A stretch of 64,000 bases of DNA from Promethearchaeota archaeon (GTDB taxonomy: Archaea; Asgardarchaeota; Lokiarchaeia; Sigyniarchaeales; SOKP01), in assembly GCA_019058245.1 (NCBI GenBank), contig JAHPZJ010000013.1, positions 9,166 to 73,165 on the forward strand, in the 5' to 3' direction. This document shows, one piece after another, positions 1 through 9,222 of this stretch. Numbering within the stretch: position 1 is the stretch's first letter; each line of letters starts with the position of its first letter. The translations under genes and the position numbers were made by a program. The notes beneath the pieces are model-generated. The model was given only the letters and a program-made list of their open reading frames with translations. It was not told the origin of the DNA and ran no database searches.

Positions 1-7
1 TATTAAA

Positions 8-511
8 TCACCATAATAAACCTATTAGTACAAATGCAATAACCATAAGTATTATATTACTGACAATTCCAATAATACCTAATACATTCCCAACTTTTAT
101 GAATTTATTCATAGGTTCCAACTCTCTGGCATGTTGATTATTGACTTTAGATGCAATTCCAAAGATTAAACCCACAATATGAAAAATACTTAGTATTATA
201 AACACTATTGGAACATATCGAGGGTAATAATAATTTGAAATGGGCTCAATTGTATAACCAGCACCAATGTTGTATAACGTATACGCTATAACTAAAGATG
301 CAACACCAAATCCTAAAGTTTTTTTTGAATAAGGCTTATTTTCTCTAATCGGCCATTGTTGGATAACTTGAACACCAGGATTTTGGAGAGTTGAAGTGGG
401 ATTAGCTATTTTACTTAGTTGATCTGAAACTTCTGCAAGCTCTTCTCCACAATTCTTACAAAATCTCTGATTTGGATTTTCAATTTTAATACCACAATTA
501 GGACAAAACAT
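8..511 (-). CDS. N-terminal zinc-ribbon membrane protein
   Basis: 167-residue protein starting at the ATG whose product begins MFCPNCG; 13 further upstream codons are open but come before the zinc ribbon and look like leader. The N-terminus is a zinc ribbon with C3xxC6 and C18xxC21. A polar linker to about residue 60 follows, then three hydrophobic segments. The layout closely matches the tandem pair at 37050-37601 and 37856-38383, so this is a paralogous family in the genome. Membrane location is inferred from the hydrophobic segments; no function is assigned. Confidence 0.75.
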   Translation of the reverse strand: MFCPNCGIKIENPNQRFCKNCGEELAEVSDQLSKIANPTSTLQNPGVQVIQQWPIRENKPYSKKTLGFGVASLVIAYTLYNIGAGYTIEPISNYYYPRYVPIVFIILSIFHIVGLIFGIASKVNNQHARELEPMNKFIKVGNVLGIIGIVSNIILMVIAFVLIGLLW

Positions 512-641
512 TATTCGCCATCTATAAGAAGTTATATATAGCATTCTCAAATGCTTTAATTAAATAATGTAAAATTACATAAATAAATTCTTTGTAAAAT
601 TCTAATTTATAGGAAAAAAAATGTTAATTAAGACTAATAAG

Positions 642-1994
642 TTAAATAGTAGATAAAGCTTTTATTTCAATTTCTTGTTTTTCTAAAATCATTGGAGTTT
701 TTTCCCAGCTTATTTCTTTAGGAAGAGAAAATTGTCGTAAAAACATGTATAGATGGATATAACCGCTAATTAGGAATAAAAGCAATACACTATAATGCTT
801 ATCTCCATACTTTCTTATTGAATTAAATAAAAAGCCTACTTGAAAGAATAATAAAGCAAGATCCCAGAATAATAGATAATTCTCTCCTATTAGGAAATGA
901 AGGATTGAAAATCCAATAACAATAGGAATCCAAGTATCTATATTTCCTAAAATCATCATTGTCATATTTCGTGAGATTATTAAACTCTTACCATTTTTAT
1001 TTTCACTCTTCATTGACATTAGTTGTGGCATATCAAAAATAAATCCTGCTAACCAACGCGTTCGTTGTTTTGTTAAGATTTTCCAAGTATTAGGCACATA
1101 TTCATAAACTTTTGCTTTTGGAGAAAAATATATTTGTACTCCATCCAGATTTAAAAGTACAGAAAGATATAGATCTTCTGTCATTGAATCTTCATTAAAA
1201 CCACCATATTTCAAAAGATATTTCGTACTAACTGCGAAATTTCGTCCGAATGAGTAAGCAGAAGCACCTAATCTGTTTTTCGTTTCAAATATTAATCCTC
1301 CCCCCGATACAATAGCATAATCAAGAAGAATTCCTCTTGTTAATTTATTATCCTTCCAGTTTTTAACTAAAACTGGACCAATAACAGCATTTATTTTTGA
1401 TTTTTGAAATGGAGATATAAGATATTTTAATGTATTTTTTTGCAATATGCACCCAGAATCATAGAGAACAACAATCTCATTTTTTACATATTTTAAACCA
1501 TAATTTAGGGCAGGTGGTTTTCCTTTTTTCGGAAGATCCTCTGATAATATCTTAATATCGATTGATCTGTGCTTTTCAGCAAAAACATTACAGAATTCAG
1601 TTGTACCATCAGTTGAGCCGCTAGTAATTATAATTACCTGTATCTTTTCCTTAGGATAATCGGATTCAACGATTGAATTCAGGGTTCTTTCTAATAATAT
1701 TTTTTCATTTTTAGAAGCAATTAAGATGCTTATATCAGCATAATAAGGTGTTCTAGTTCTATAACCTTTCCCAAAAGATGCAAAGAAATGCATACCGTAA
1801 AAAATTATGAAACCAAGTAGCATAAGTAAACCAAATAATGGAAATATGTACCACCAGTAAGTTAAAGGGTCAAGAAAAAATCGATCAATTGCTCTTTTCA
1901 CTCCAGATGAAAAAATAGGTGGAGAATACATATGAAAAAGAACAAAAATTGCTACACATATAGAACCATATAAAATAAGTTTTGAAACTTTCAC
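642..1994 (-). CDS. membrane glycosyltransferase, family 2
   Basis: 450 residues. Two N-terminal membrane segments (about 5-22 and 50-72) precede a GT-A catalytic domain, and further membrane segments lie after residue about 340. Visible family-2 motifs are SGSTDGTT (about 125-132), the acidic YDSG site (D179), the E273-D274 catalytic pair and a QxxRW-type motif (Q310-W314) as in processive synthases. It should transfer an activated sugar to a lipid or polymer at the cytoplasmic membrane face; donor and acceptor are unknown. It lies 14 bases downstream of the CDP-alcohol phosphotransferase gene on the same strand, so the two probably form an operon for glycosylated lipid or cell-surface glycan synthesis (inference). 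Confidence 0.85.
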   Translation of the reverse strand: MKVSKLILYGSICVAIFVLFHMYSPPIFSSGVKRAIDRFFLDPLTYWWYIFPLFGLLMLLGFIIFYGMHFFASFGKGYRTRTPYYADISILIASKNEKILLERTLNSIVESDYPKEKIQVIIITSGSTDGTTEFCNVFAEKHRSIDIKILSEDLPKKGKPPALNYGLKYVKNEIVVLYDSGCILQKNTLKYLISPFQKSKINAVIGPVLVKNWKDNKLTRGILLDYAIVSGGGLIFETKNRLGASAYSFGRNFAVSTKYLLKYGGFNEDSMTEDLYLSVLLNLDGVQIYFSPKAKVYEYVPNTWKILTKQRTRWLAGFIFDMPQLMSMKSENKNGKSLIISRNMTMMILGNIDTWIPIVIGFSILHFLIGENYLLFWDLALLFFQVGFLFNSIRKYGDKHYSVLLLFLISGYIHLYMFLRQFSLPKEISWEKTPMILEKQEIEIKALSTI

Positions 1995-2008
1995 ATTATT
2001 AAACCTTT

Positions 2009-2935
2009 TTACATTTCTTTATCCATTTTTTTTAAGTTTTTCCAGATATATTTTGCAAATCCAATTACTGAATAGATCATAATGCCTAATAAACTAATTT
2101 GGTATATAAACATTGACCATGTTATTATTCCAGTATGCGAAGCAGTCCAAATTGAGGTAGCAGAGGAATTGATTAAACCAGTTATTAAAACTGCAAGACT
2201 TGAAACCCCGTAAGCTAAAAAAAATGAGGAAATTACTAATATTCTGGTTATTCTTTCTCCAACAAATGGTTTTGTTTCATGCATCCCTAATCCTTCATGT
2301 CTAGCTCTCATATATTCATAAATAAAAATTAGAATTATATTGGTCCAGATCATCCATTTAAAATCATAATTTATGAATATTGAAAGACTTGTGGGAATTA
2401 GACATACTAGCATTAAAGTATCACTAACCCGATCTATCACATTGTCTAACCAAGCACCGCTTTTCGATTTTATATCTAATAACCTTGCAATAGCACCATC
2501 AACCCCATCTATAATTCCAGTAAATATAACCAATAAGCCAATTGCAAAGAACCAGGCTCCATAAAAAGGTTGTTTCGTCAATAGATCTAATGTATGCCCT
2601 TCACCCGCCATTATTACACCATAAAAAATAAAAAATGATAATATTAAATTTATAAAGGATACTTTATTCGGAGTTAACCCCAACTTTATGAAAAATTTGG
2701 CCCCCTTATAAGTCATCGGCATATATAATAAGCCAGAAGGATCCTTTTTCATTTGTATAAATTGTTCTTCTAATTTATGTGCTTGTCCATGATCCTTTAA
2801 CCAATCTTTTATAAATTCATCACAACTCATAAATTCTTGGTTTGAATTTTTATTTGATCTGCTACTTATGAATATTATAATTAGTAAAATAATTAGTACT
2901 ATTGGAAATCCTATCTTAAAGATTAAATCTGTCAT
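2009..2935 (-). CDS. CDP-alcohol phosphatidyltransferase family protein
   Basis: 308 residues with the complete family signature: D143-G-x-x-D146-G-x-x-A-R151, then G160-x3-D164-x3-D168. These residues bind metal and the CDP moiety in integral membrane enzymes that join a CDP-activated lipid or alcohol to a second alcohol. A first hydrophobic segment (about 5-24) and a soluble stretch precede the catalytic membrane core. In archaea the family makes archaetidyl-serine, -inositol and -glycerol phosphate lipids; the substrate here cannot be read from sequence. It is the upstream gene of the pair with the glycosyltransferase at 642-1994. Confidence 0.85.
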   Translation of the reverse strand: MTDLIFKIGFPIVLIILLIIIFISSRSNKNSNQEFMSCDEFIKDWLKDHGQAHKLEEQFIQMKKDPSGLLYMPMTYKGAKFFIKLGLTPNKVSFINLILSFFIFYGVIMAGEGHTLDLLTKQPFYGAWFFAIGLLVIFTGIIDGVDGAIARLLDIKSKSGAWLDNVIDRVSDTLMLVCLIPTSLSIFINYDFKWMIWTNIILIFIYEYMRARHEGLGMHETKPFVGERITRILVISSFFLAYGVSSLAVLITGLINSSATSIWTASHTGIITWSMFIYQISLLGIMIYSVIGFAKYIWKNLKKMDKEM

Positions 2936-3261
2936 TTTGGTTGAAAAGTTTTGTTAATAATTTTTTCATATAATGATTGAATCTGTATTTGTAAATAGGT
3001 TATAAGCAATATTTAAACTTATTGTAATTTAGATTTTGAGTCTTCCCTAATAAATTTAATAATATTTTTAATAGTCACATTAATATATTCTCATCAAATT
3101 CTTTTAAAATATCAAGAAACATTTAACCTTGGTGTATTATTTTTTAATATAAGGCGAGCATTTAATATTCCCAGAAATTAAAAATTGGTCCCCTCATATA
3201 ATATAAATGAATTTATTTTTCTTTTAATTAAAGAATAAATTTTACACCTAGGTAAATATAA
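2936..3261. other. intergenic region between divergent genes
   Basis: Very AT-rich, with stops in all frames. It separates the minus-strand lipid/glycosyltransferase pair from the plus-strand gene at 3262 and must hold both promoters. No distinct operator, repeat or RNA was recognised. Confidence 0.5.
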
Positions 3262-4086
3262 ATGTCAAGTTCGAATTTAGAAATGAAATGGAATGAGTTA
3301 GGGAAAAAATTTCGATATATTGGGGGACTTTTTATCTTAATTATAATTCCGTATATAGCATTTGCGGCTCTTATAATACAATTAATAATGATTTTCTTGG
3401 TAATAAACGATTTGAATGATATTAATCGCGAATTAAAGAATCCACAACTTACTGAATTTCGTTCAAGGTATTTAACGACGAGTATAATTAAATTTGCTGG
3501 AGCATTTATCCTTCATCTAGCTTGGACTATGATGGTTGGATTAATATATTTAAGATCTTATCAAATATTTTTCCCACATCCTATATTACCCCCAGTTCTT
3601 AGATTCGTTCCTACAATAGTCTTGTTTATAATAGGATTTGTTCTTATGATTGTTGGTTCTAGTATTGAAATGGGTGCTTGGGACAATTTAAAGACCTACT
3701 TTATTCAGAATAGAGAGTTGTTTCCGAATAACAATGGAAAAGTTGCAATCGATGGTACAGAAAAATTAAAAAATGGCAATATTCTTTGGGTGCTTGGCTT
3801 TTTATTTATACCTATCATAATTGGATGGATATTCCATATAAGTGGGTATTTTAAAATATCAAAAATTGCTCAACAGGACCTTATCATTAGTAAAGAGCCG
3901 ATTAAAGTCGTAGAACCACAATATGCTTATGTTTCTGCTCCAGCTAATACATCTTCTCCTGTTTCCAAACCTATCTCTGCTCCAGTTCAAAATATTGAAG
4001 ACGATGTTAAATTTTGCCCACTTTGTGGGGCCAGAGTAAGAGAAGGAAAATATTGCGGAGAATGTGGAACGCAAGTAAGAGATTAA
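3262..4086 (+). CDS. membrane protein with C-terminal zinc ribbon
   Basis: 274 residues. Four hydrophobic segments lie at about 20-48, 72-95, 105-132 and 172-192. A low-complexity Pro/Ser/Ala linker follows, and the last 25 residues form a double CxxC zinc ribbon (FCPLCG and YCGECG). The topology is inverted relative to the zinc-ribbon proteins at 8-511 and 37-38 kb, where the ribbon is N-terminal. It looks like a DUF4870/DUF996-type archaeal membrane protein, but no biochemical role is inferred. It starts at the first ATG. Confidence 0.7.
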   Translation: MSSSNLEMKWNELGKKFRYIGGLFILIIIPYIAFAALIIQLIMIFLVINDLNDINRELKNPQLTEFRSRYLTTSIIKFAGAFILHLAWTMMVGLIYLRSYQIFFPHPILPPVLRFVPTIVLFIIGFVLMIVGSSIEMGAWDNLKTYFIQNRELFPNNNGKVAIDGTEKLKNGNILWVLGFLFIPIIIGWIFHISGYFKISKIAQQDLIISKEPIKVVEPQYAYVSAPANTSSPVSKPISAPVQNIEDDVKFCPLCGARVREGKYCGECGTQVRD

Positions 4087-4265
4087 AAAAACATCTTGAA
4101 AAAAATACTTATTTTTTTTATCCTTTTTTAATAAAAATAGAAAAGAATCAAATCATTTAAGATCCTAAAAAATATTAAGAAGATCACTAATTTTTCTCAA
4201 AATTAGTTCTGTAAATACATAACTTAAAACAGCTTAATAAGATTTATATACTCCTTTTTCTCTTC

Positions 4266-5402
4266 TTATCTTGAATCTATATACGCTTCAGTTATTGCCG
4301 AACAACCCCCACATTTTACACAACCCGCCTTATTTTTCAGAGGATTTACTCCATATTCCCTCATCAATTTTCCACTTCTTTTATAAATTTCCAATAAATC
4401 TTGGTAGTTGGTGGTAGGCAAATCTATTTTGCTGGGAATTGCTCTTACAGGAGTAATATAGGGAATAACTCCAAGTGAGATTAGTTTTTCTAGATCCTTT
4501 ATGAATTTAACTTTAGATTCTCCAAATCCCGTCAAAACATAACTACTAACTTGATTTTCACCAAAAACATCAAGAGCATGTTTCCAATTCATTTCATACA
4601 ATTCATAAGAAAGACTAGATTTTCCAGGGGTAATCTCCTTTCTTAGCTTATCATTCAAAACTTCGATATGAATTCCAATCGTGTCAGCACCAGCCTCTTT
4701 TAACTTATCGATGTAATTCATGTCCTCTAAGGCTTCGATTTGTACGTGTAGAGGGAGAGCTGGGTGATCATTTTTTATGTTTTTTAATAGTTCAATATAA
4801 CGATTCGCACCTTTATCAATATTTTCATCAGTTCCACTAGTCAATGTCATATGAGAGCATCGACCTTCTTTTTTCGCTGCAGAAATTACTTCTAACATTT
4901 GTTTAGGTGTTTTTTCCTCTATTGTTGTATCATATTGCAGACTCAATTCAATACCGCAAAATTTACAAGGTTCTCCACAAGCCCAATAAACACACTTTTG
5001 ATAAATAGTACTAGCCAAACAATCAACACCATGAACTAAGGCAATTCTGTTCATATCAATTCCATCAGAAGTCTTCAACTCATAAAACTTAGGATTCTCA
5101 ACCAGAATCAAATTACCGAATAATAGCCCATTACTGGTATCATATACTTCAAATAAATTTTTATTTTTTACTTTTAATGCTAAAGTGCTCTTTTTTCTAT
5201 CATTCCAAAGAGCAGTATTTACTAAAGTCTTACCATCCTCCAATATAAAATATCTACCCCCGAGGGGACCTGCTCCACCTTTTCGACCAAAGTCAATATG
5301 AATTCCCTGCTCCTTATATTGAGTTATTAAGTTACTGTCCAAGTATAATCCTTTACACAATAATTCTGTCTTCTGTTTTAATATTGTTTTATTCTCAATC
5401 AT
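4266..5402 (-). CDS. radical SAM enzyme, MSMEG_0568-like
   Basis: 378 residues. The radical SAM cluster motif CX3CX2C is C142-C146-C149 (CGEPCKFC), preceded by C137. An N-terminal region rich in glycine (RKGGAGPLGGR, about 40-50) comes before the TIM-barrel core, and the C-terminus carries CVKCGGC, which may bind an auxiliary cluster or metal. The glycine-rich N-terminal motif followed by a radical SAM core resembles the MSMEG_0568/nitrilase-associated family, but that placement is from memory. The reaction is unknown. The gene stands alone, with 179 bases to the convergent gene at 3262-4086. Confidence 0.7.
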   Translation of the reverse strand: MIENKTILKQKTELLCKGLYLDSNLITQYKEQGIHIDFGRKGGAGPLGGRYFILEDGKTLVNTALWNDRKKSTLALKVKNKNLFEVYDTSNGLLFGNLILVENPKFYELKTSDGIDMNRIALVHGVDCLASTIYQKCVYWACGEPCKFCGIELSLQYDTTIEEKTPKQMLEVISAAKKEGRCSHMTLTSGTDENIDKGANRYIELLKNIKNDHPALPLHVQIEALEDMNYIDKLKEAGADTIGIHIEVLNDKLRKEITPGKSSLSYELYEMNWKHALDVFGENQVSSYVLTGFGESKVKFIKDLEKLISLGVIPYITPVRAIPSKIDLPTTNYQDLLEIYKRSGKLMREYGVNPLKNKAGCVKCGGCSAITEAYIDSR

Positions 5403-5768
5403 TAATTTCTCTATAATAATCGAATAATTTTTAGATTTTTATTAAGTAAGTATTTTTTAGTTATTTTCTATGAGACATAAATATAGAGCCAATTTAATTT
5501 TGTTTATTATCGTAAATAAAAATATAGAATAAAATTTTTATTAACATTTTTCCAATCACTCCCTATGTTAAAACAAGAGTTTAAACTATAAATATGTTTT
5601 AAATTACTATTTTAATGAATTTTAAGCGATTTAAAATCAGAATTATAATATTTAAAAAGTAAAATGATAATGCCATTTATATTTTTAAACAAATACTCTT
5701 AATACCTAATTTAACCTCCTATTTTAATAATTAGAATTAAAGTGAATGGTGATAAGATAAATCTTTAG
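5403..5768. other. AT-rich intergenic region
   Basis: No coding signal. It holds the promoter of the radical SAM gene on the minus strand and that of the broken gene on the plus strand. No repeat or structured RNA was recognised. Confidence 0.5.
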
Positions 5769-6693
5769 ATGAAAATTATGTCATAAAATTAGATACATTG
5801 CTTTTATAGTCGCTCTACTGATAGGATTATCTACTTCATTAATAGGAATGCTAATTCCAGTTAAAGGACAAGAAATCATATGGCCTGAGGATCTTAATGA
5901 TATTAATCATCTTGAATATTCTGTTGAATTCGATCCGGCAGAAAGAGGATATTCCAGAACGAAATATGCTATAGAATTGAATGAAATTATCGAAGGAAAT
6001 GAAAGGAATTTAAAAGTAGATTTATATTACAATGACTTAAATTTAACATCAACAATGAAAAATTATTATTATAAAATATCTCTTAATACACGTGAAATAT
6101 TAGATACAAGTGATGATTTTTATGATAATTACTCATTAGGAACTTCTACTGAACTTTTTTTGAATCTTTCTAATATAGGAAATCCACAATCATTTCGAAT
6201 AGATGAGAATATAATCTTTGCTGAATATCTAAGAGACGATTTATCATTAGGAATAAAGAAATTAAATCTCGAGTTTAATTATGCTGGAGAAGTAATATAC
6301 AACAAGGATTTATTACAAAATATTACTACTTATCATTACAATGTAACTTATTCTTGGAATACTGCTGGAATAACCTGAGAAACACTCACACTTTGGACTT
6401 TCCGAGCAGATTATTTTTTCGATAAAAATACTGGGGTTCTAGTAGCTGAAAACCTACATGCTCATCGATGGAATTATTGGGAGGCAAAAAATTCATATTC
6501 TCATCATGATGATTACTATTTTTACCGCAAATTAGCGATGGTTAATTCTTTGGTTATATTGGAAAATTATCAGAAGATCGAGAAAGAATATGGCTTTTCA
6601 CTTCTAAATAGTATTCCTTGGTTTTTACTTTTAATAGGCGTTGGTTCTTTTGTTTTAATTACTGGAATACTGTTTAAATTAAAAAGAAAATAA
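5769..6693 (+). pseudogene. broken secreted, membrane-anchored protein
   Basis: Two lesions interrupt a type I membrane protein. The plausible starts (ATG at 5769 and 5778) run into TAA at once; a one-base shift joins them to a hydrophobic signal-peptide-like stretch (IAFIVALLIGLSTSLIG) and then an open frame to 6375. There a TGA (6376-6378) interrupts a frame that continues without further stops to TAA at 6691-6693, encoding an acidic, aromatic-rich extracytoplasmic domain and a final membrane anchor (about WFLLLIGVGSFVLITGILF) with a KLKRK tail. The continuous frame on both sides argues for one former gene. Recoding of the TGA is unlikely, since no SECIS-like hairpin follows. The family is unknown. 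Confidence 0.65.
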
Positions 6694-7136
6694 TAAAAAA
6701 GGAGAATAATCAATGAGTCTACTCTATAAATTTTAGATTGTAGATGAGTTAAAGGATTGCACCTTTTAAACTCCTTATAAATAATCTTTCTTCCATTAAA
6801 TAAAAATATCTATTTATATTAATGAATAATTTTTTAAATCAAATTGTTGAGATCGATAAACATTGTCTTGAAAAGAGATTATAAAAAAATCATTGGAAAT
6901 AGAAAAGTTTAGGTTATATTCAAAAATATAAAATGAATGGAAACAAATAATGCAAACAGGACCATTTGAATATTAACTTCTAATTTATATATTATTATTG
7001 TTATTTGAATAATCAAAAAGACTTCCGTTATAATAAAACTTATTAGAAATAAGATATTTTAGAAAATCATAATAAAAAAATTTTCTTTGATTAAATCTAT
7101 CAATCTTTAGAAAACTTAAAAATCCTTTACCAAAAA
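6694..7136. other. AT-rich intergenic region upstream of L10e
   Basis: Contains only very short reading frames (the longest noted starts at about 6822 with 20 codons) and no recognisable RNA gene. It must include the promoter for the L10e gene. Confidence 0.45.
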
Positions 7137-7141
7137 GGTGA
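7137..7141 (+). promoter_or_regulatory. Shine-Dalgarno GGTGA that places the L10e start
   Basis: GGTGA lies six bases upstream of ATC (7148-7150), the first codon of the conserved L10e N-terminus. There is no ATG, GTG or TTG in frame between the TGA at 7139-7141 and the conserved region. Confidence 0.6.
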
Positions 7142-7147
7142 TTAAAT

Positions 7148-7780
7148 ATCGCTCATAAGCGTCCGTGGAGATGTTATAATAAATGGTCTCGCAGACCGTT
7201 TCAATATAAGAGAAGTTCAAATCGTAGAAGAGAATATGCTCGCGGAGGCGCACAAAGCAAGATTGTAAGATACTGGGGTGGAAATAAATCAATTCCTTGG
7301 GAAGAATGGGAACTTGTAGTTGGTTTGAAAGCAAATTCCCAAATTCAAATCTCTTCAAATACTCTCGAAGCCCTTCGAATTACGGTTAATGGTGCACTTC
7401 AAAATAGACTTGGTAGGCAAAACTTTAGACTGCGAATTCGACCTAAACCATTTCAAAAATATAGAGAGAATAGAATGTTGGCATTCGCCGGGGCAGATCG
7501 TGTACAATCGGGTATGAGAAATTCATTTGGAAGATCCACAGGAGTTTGTGCTCGTATTCGAGCAGGTCAAATAATACTTGAAGTAGGTGCTCACTTAAGA
7601 AATTTGCCCTTGGTAAGAGATCGTTTGCGGATTGCTAGTATGAAAATTTCAAGTTCATGTCAAATAGTTATATTGAAATATAAAACTCCAGAACTACTAA
7701 AAAAATCAGGATTACCGTTATATGATGACAAAAAAAGAAGAGAAATTCCTCTATACGAGTTAGAATTTGCTAAAACCTAA
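7148..7780 (+). CDS. rpl10e: ribosomal protein L10e (uL16), non-canonical start
   Basis: 210 residues if translated from ATC at 7148. L10e/uL16 sits near the peptidyl transferase centre of the large subunit. Recognisable features are the N-terminal KRPWRCY, the REYARGG segment, the ALEALR-like LEALRITVNGAL helix and the signature GADRVQSGMRNSFGR. The protein has a C-terminal tail beyond usual archaeal length. Conserved sequence runs upstream of the first canonical start (TTG at 7325), which would delete a quarter of the protein. The only frame-compatible site with a good SD is ATC, giving (M)AHKRPW. Either AUC is used as a start or a single base differs from the true sequence. No ribosomal neighbours are present. 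Confidence 0.9.
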   Translation: MAHKRPWRCYNKWSRRPFQYKRSSNRRREYARGGAQSKIVRYWGGNKSIPWEEWELVVGLKANSQIQISSNTLEALRITVNGALQNRLGRQNFRLRIRPKPFQKYRENRMLAFAGADRVQSGMRNSFGRSTGVCARIRAGQIILEVGAHLRNLPLVRDRLRIASMKISSSCQIVILKYKTPELLKKSGLPLYDDKKRREIPLYELEFAKT

Positions 7781-7869
7781 TTTATTATTATTTTTTAACT
7801 ATATTTTAAATATTATAAAATACAATTAACTTAGAAATAATTAATTTTATAACTATTTGGAAATTAATC

Positions 7870-9219
7870 TTGAGAAATCTCGAACCTTTTTTTAATCCTA
7901 AGAGTATTTTAATCGTGGGAGTTTCAAGAAAAGCTTATACTTTTAGCTATACCATTCTAAAAAATTTATTAGAGATTTTTTATCGAGGAAAATTGTACAT
8001 TTTAAATCCTAATGCAGATGAGATTTTGGGTATTAAATCTTACCATTCTTTAGATGAGATACCTGAGATTCCAGATTTGGCAGTAATAGTTTTAGGAAAA
8101 AAAATCGCAGAAATCTTTGAAAAATTAGCAAAATTTGGTATAAGAAATATAGCTATTGAAGCAGAATTAAGAGTTGAAATTGAAGACCCAGTATTAATAC
8201 AAAATCTACATAATATTAGTATAGAGTATGGTGTTTCATTTATGGGACCATCAATGTTAGGTATAATTAATTTTAATAATAATTTTACTACATCCTTAAT
8301 CCCGGTAAGGCATTATCTTATGCGAAAACATAGGAAAATAAAAGAAGGGATCAGTTTTATAGCGCAATCTGGAGGATTAGCGGGAGCTATGGGTTGGTGG
8401 GCACCATCTCAAGATTTACCTATTTCAAAAGTAATCCATTTAGGGTATGGATTTGATATTAATGATGCTGATGTTTTAGAATATTTTAAAGAGGATAAAA
8501 CCACTAAAGTAATTTCTCTTTTTTTAAGAGAAATCACAAATGACATAATTAATGCTGTAAAAGATATTTCTCCTATTAAACCCATATTATTTTTCTATGT
8601 AGGAAAAGACGAATTAAAAGAAAAAAGATTAATTGAAGCAGGTGGAATCAATGTTCTAAATTATATAGAACTATTTGATTTAGCAAAAATATTCTTGTGG
8701 TGTCCAAAACCAGAAGGACCTAACTTAGGGATAATTGGACCAAGTTCTGGAGCAATTCATTTAATTGTTAAAGAAATGAGAACTCAAGGTCTCTCACTAG
8801 CTAAAGTAAGTAAAGAACATAAAGATATTATTCTTAATAAAGTAGGAGGATCAACGTGTAGGTTAGGTAATCCAGTTGATTATTGGCCTCCTGAACGATT
8901 TGTTGGTACTAAAATTTGTGAAATCTATAACACATCTTCGAAGACTCTATTAAATGATAATGCTGTTGATGGTTTAATATTAGCCCTCGAATTTTTTATA
9001 GAAATAGAATTCGATTTTAATATCTTTGATAAAATTAAAAAGACCTTTCCAAATAAACCAATATTAACGATACTAATACAAGCAGAGCATGAGGGTGCTA
9101 AAAGAGTTATAAAATCTGCTTCAGAACTTAAAATCCCTACTTTTGAGAATGAGATAGAAAGAGCAGTTAGAGGGTATAAATTACTATATAATTGGTATTC
9201 AAAAATAAAAAAGAAATAA
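7870..9219 (+). CDS. ADP-forming acyl-CoA synthetase alpha-like protein, no phospho-His loop
   Basis: 449 residues from TTG. The fold order matches the alpha part of NDP-forming acetyl/acyl-CoA synthetases: a CoA-binding Rossmann domain (FFNPKSILIVGVSRK, about 7-21), then two ligase-CoA flavodoxin-like domains (FIAQSGGLAGAMGWW near 165-179; LGIIGPSSGAIHLIV near 282-296). Family members carry an SHTGS-type segment with the phosphorylated histidine between KPIL and the IDEL-like helix. Here the sequence goes from KPILFFYVGKDELKEKR almost directly to AGGINVLNYIELFD, so the active-site loop is absent. It may be a regulatory, binding or degenerate paralog. No beta (ATP-grasp) subunit is nearby. 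Confidence 0.75.
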   Translation: MRNLEPFFNPKSILIVGVSRKAYTFSYTILKNLLEIFYRGKLYILNPNADEILGIKSYHSLDEIPEIPDLAVIVLGKKIAEIFEKLAKFGIRNIAIEAELRVEIEDPVLIQNLHNISIEYGVSFMGPSMLGIINFNNNFTTSLIPVRHYLMRKHRKIKEGISFIAQSGGLAGAMGWWAPSQDLPISKVIHLGYGFDINDADVLEYFKEDKTTKVISLFLREITNDIINAVKDISPIKPILFFYVGKDELKEKRLIEAGGINVLNYIELFDLAKIFLWCPKPEGPNLGIIGPSSGAIHLIVKEMRTQGLSLAKVSKEHKDIILNKVGGSTCRLGNPVDYWPPERFVGTKICEIYNTSSKTLLNDNAVDGLILALEFFIEIEFDFNIFDKIKKTFPNKPILTILIQAEHEGAKRVIKSASELKIPTFENEIERAVRGYKLLYNWYSKIKKK

Positions 9220-9222
9220 AAA

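Noticed and set aside
8..550. Longer N-terminus for the first zinc-ribbon protein
   Set aside because: The upstream 13 codons precede the MFCPNCG start shared with the two paralogs at 37-38 kb.
5769..6693. TGA at 6376 as a selenocysteine codon
   Set aside because: No SECIS-like hairpin follows, the site is not a redox motif, and the gene also has a frameshift at its start.
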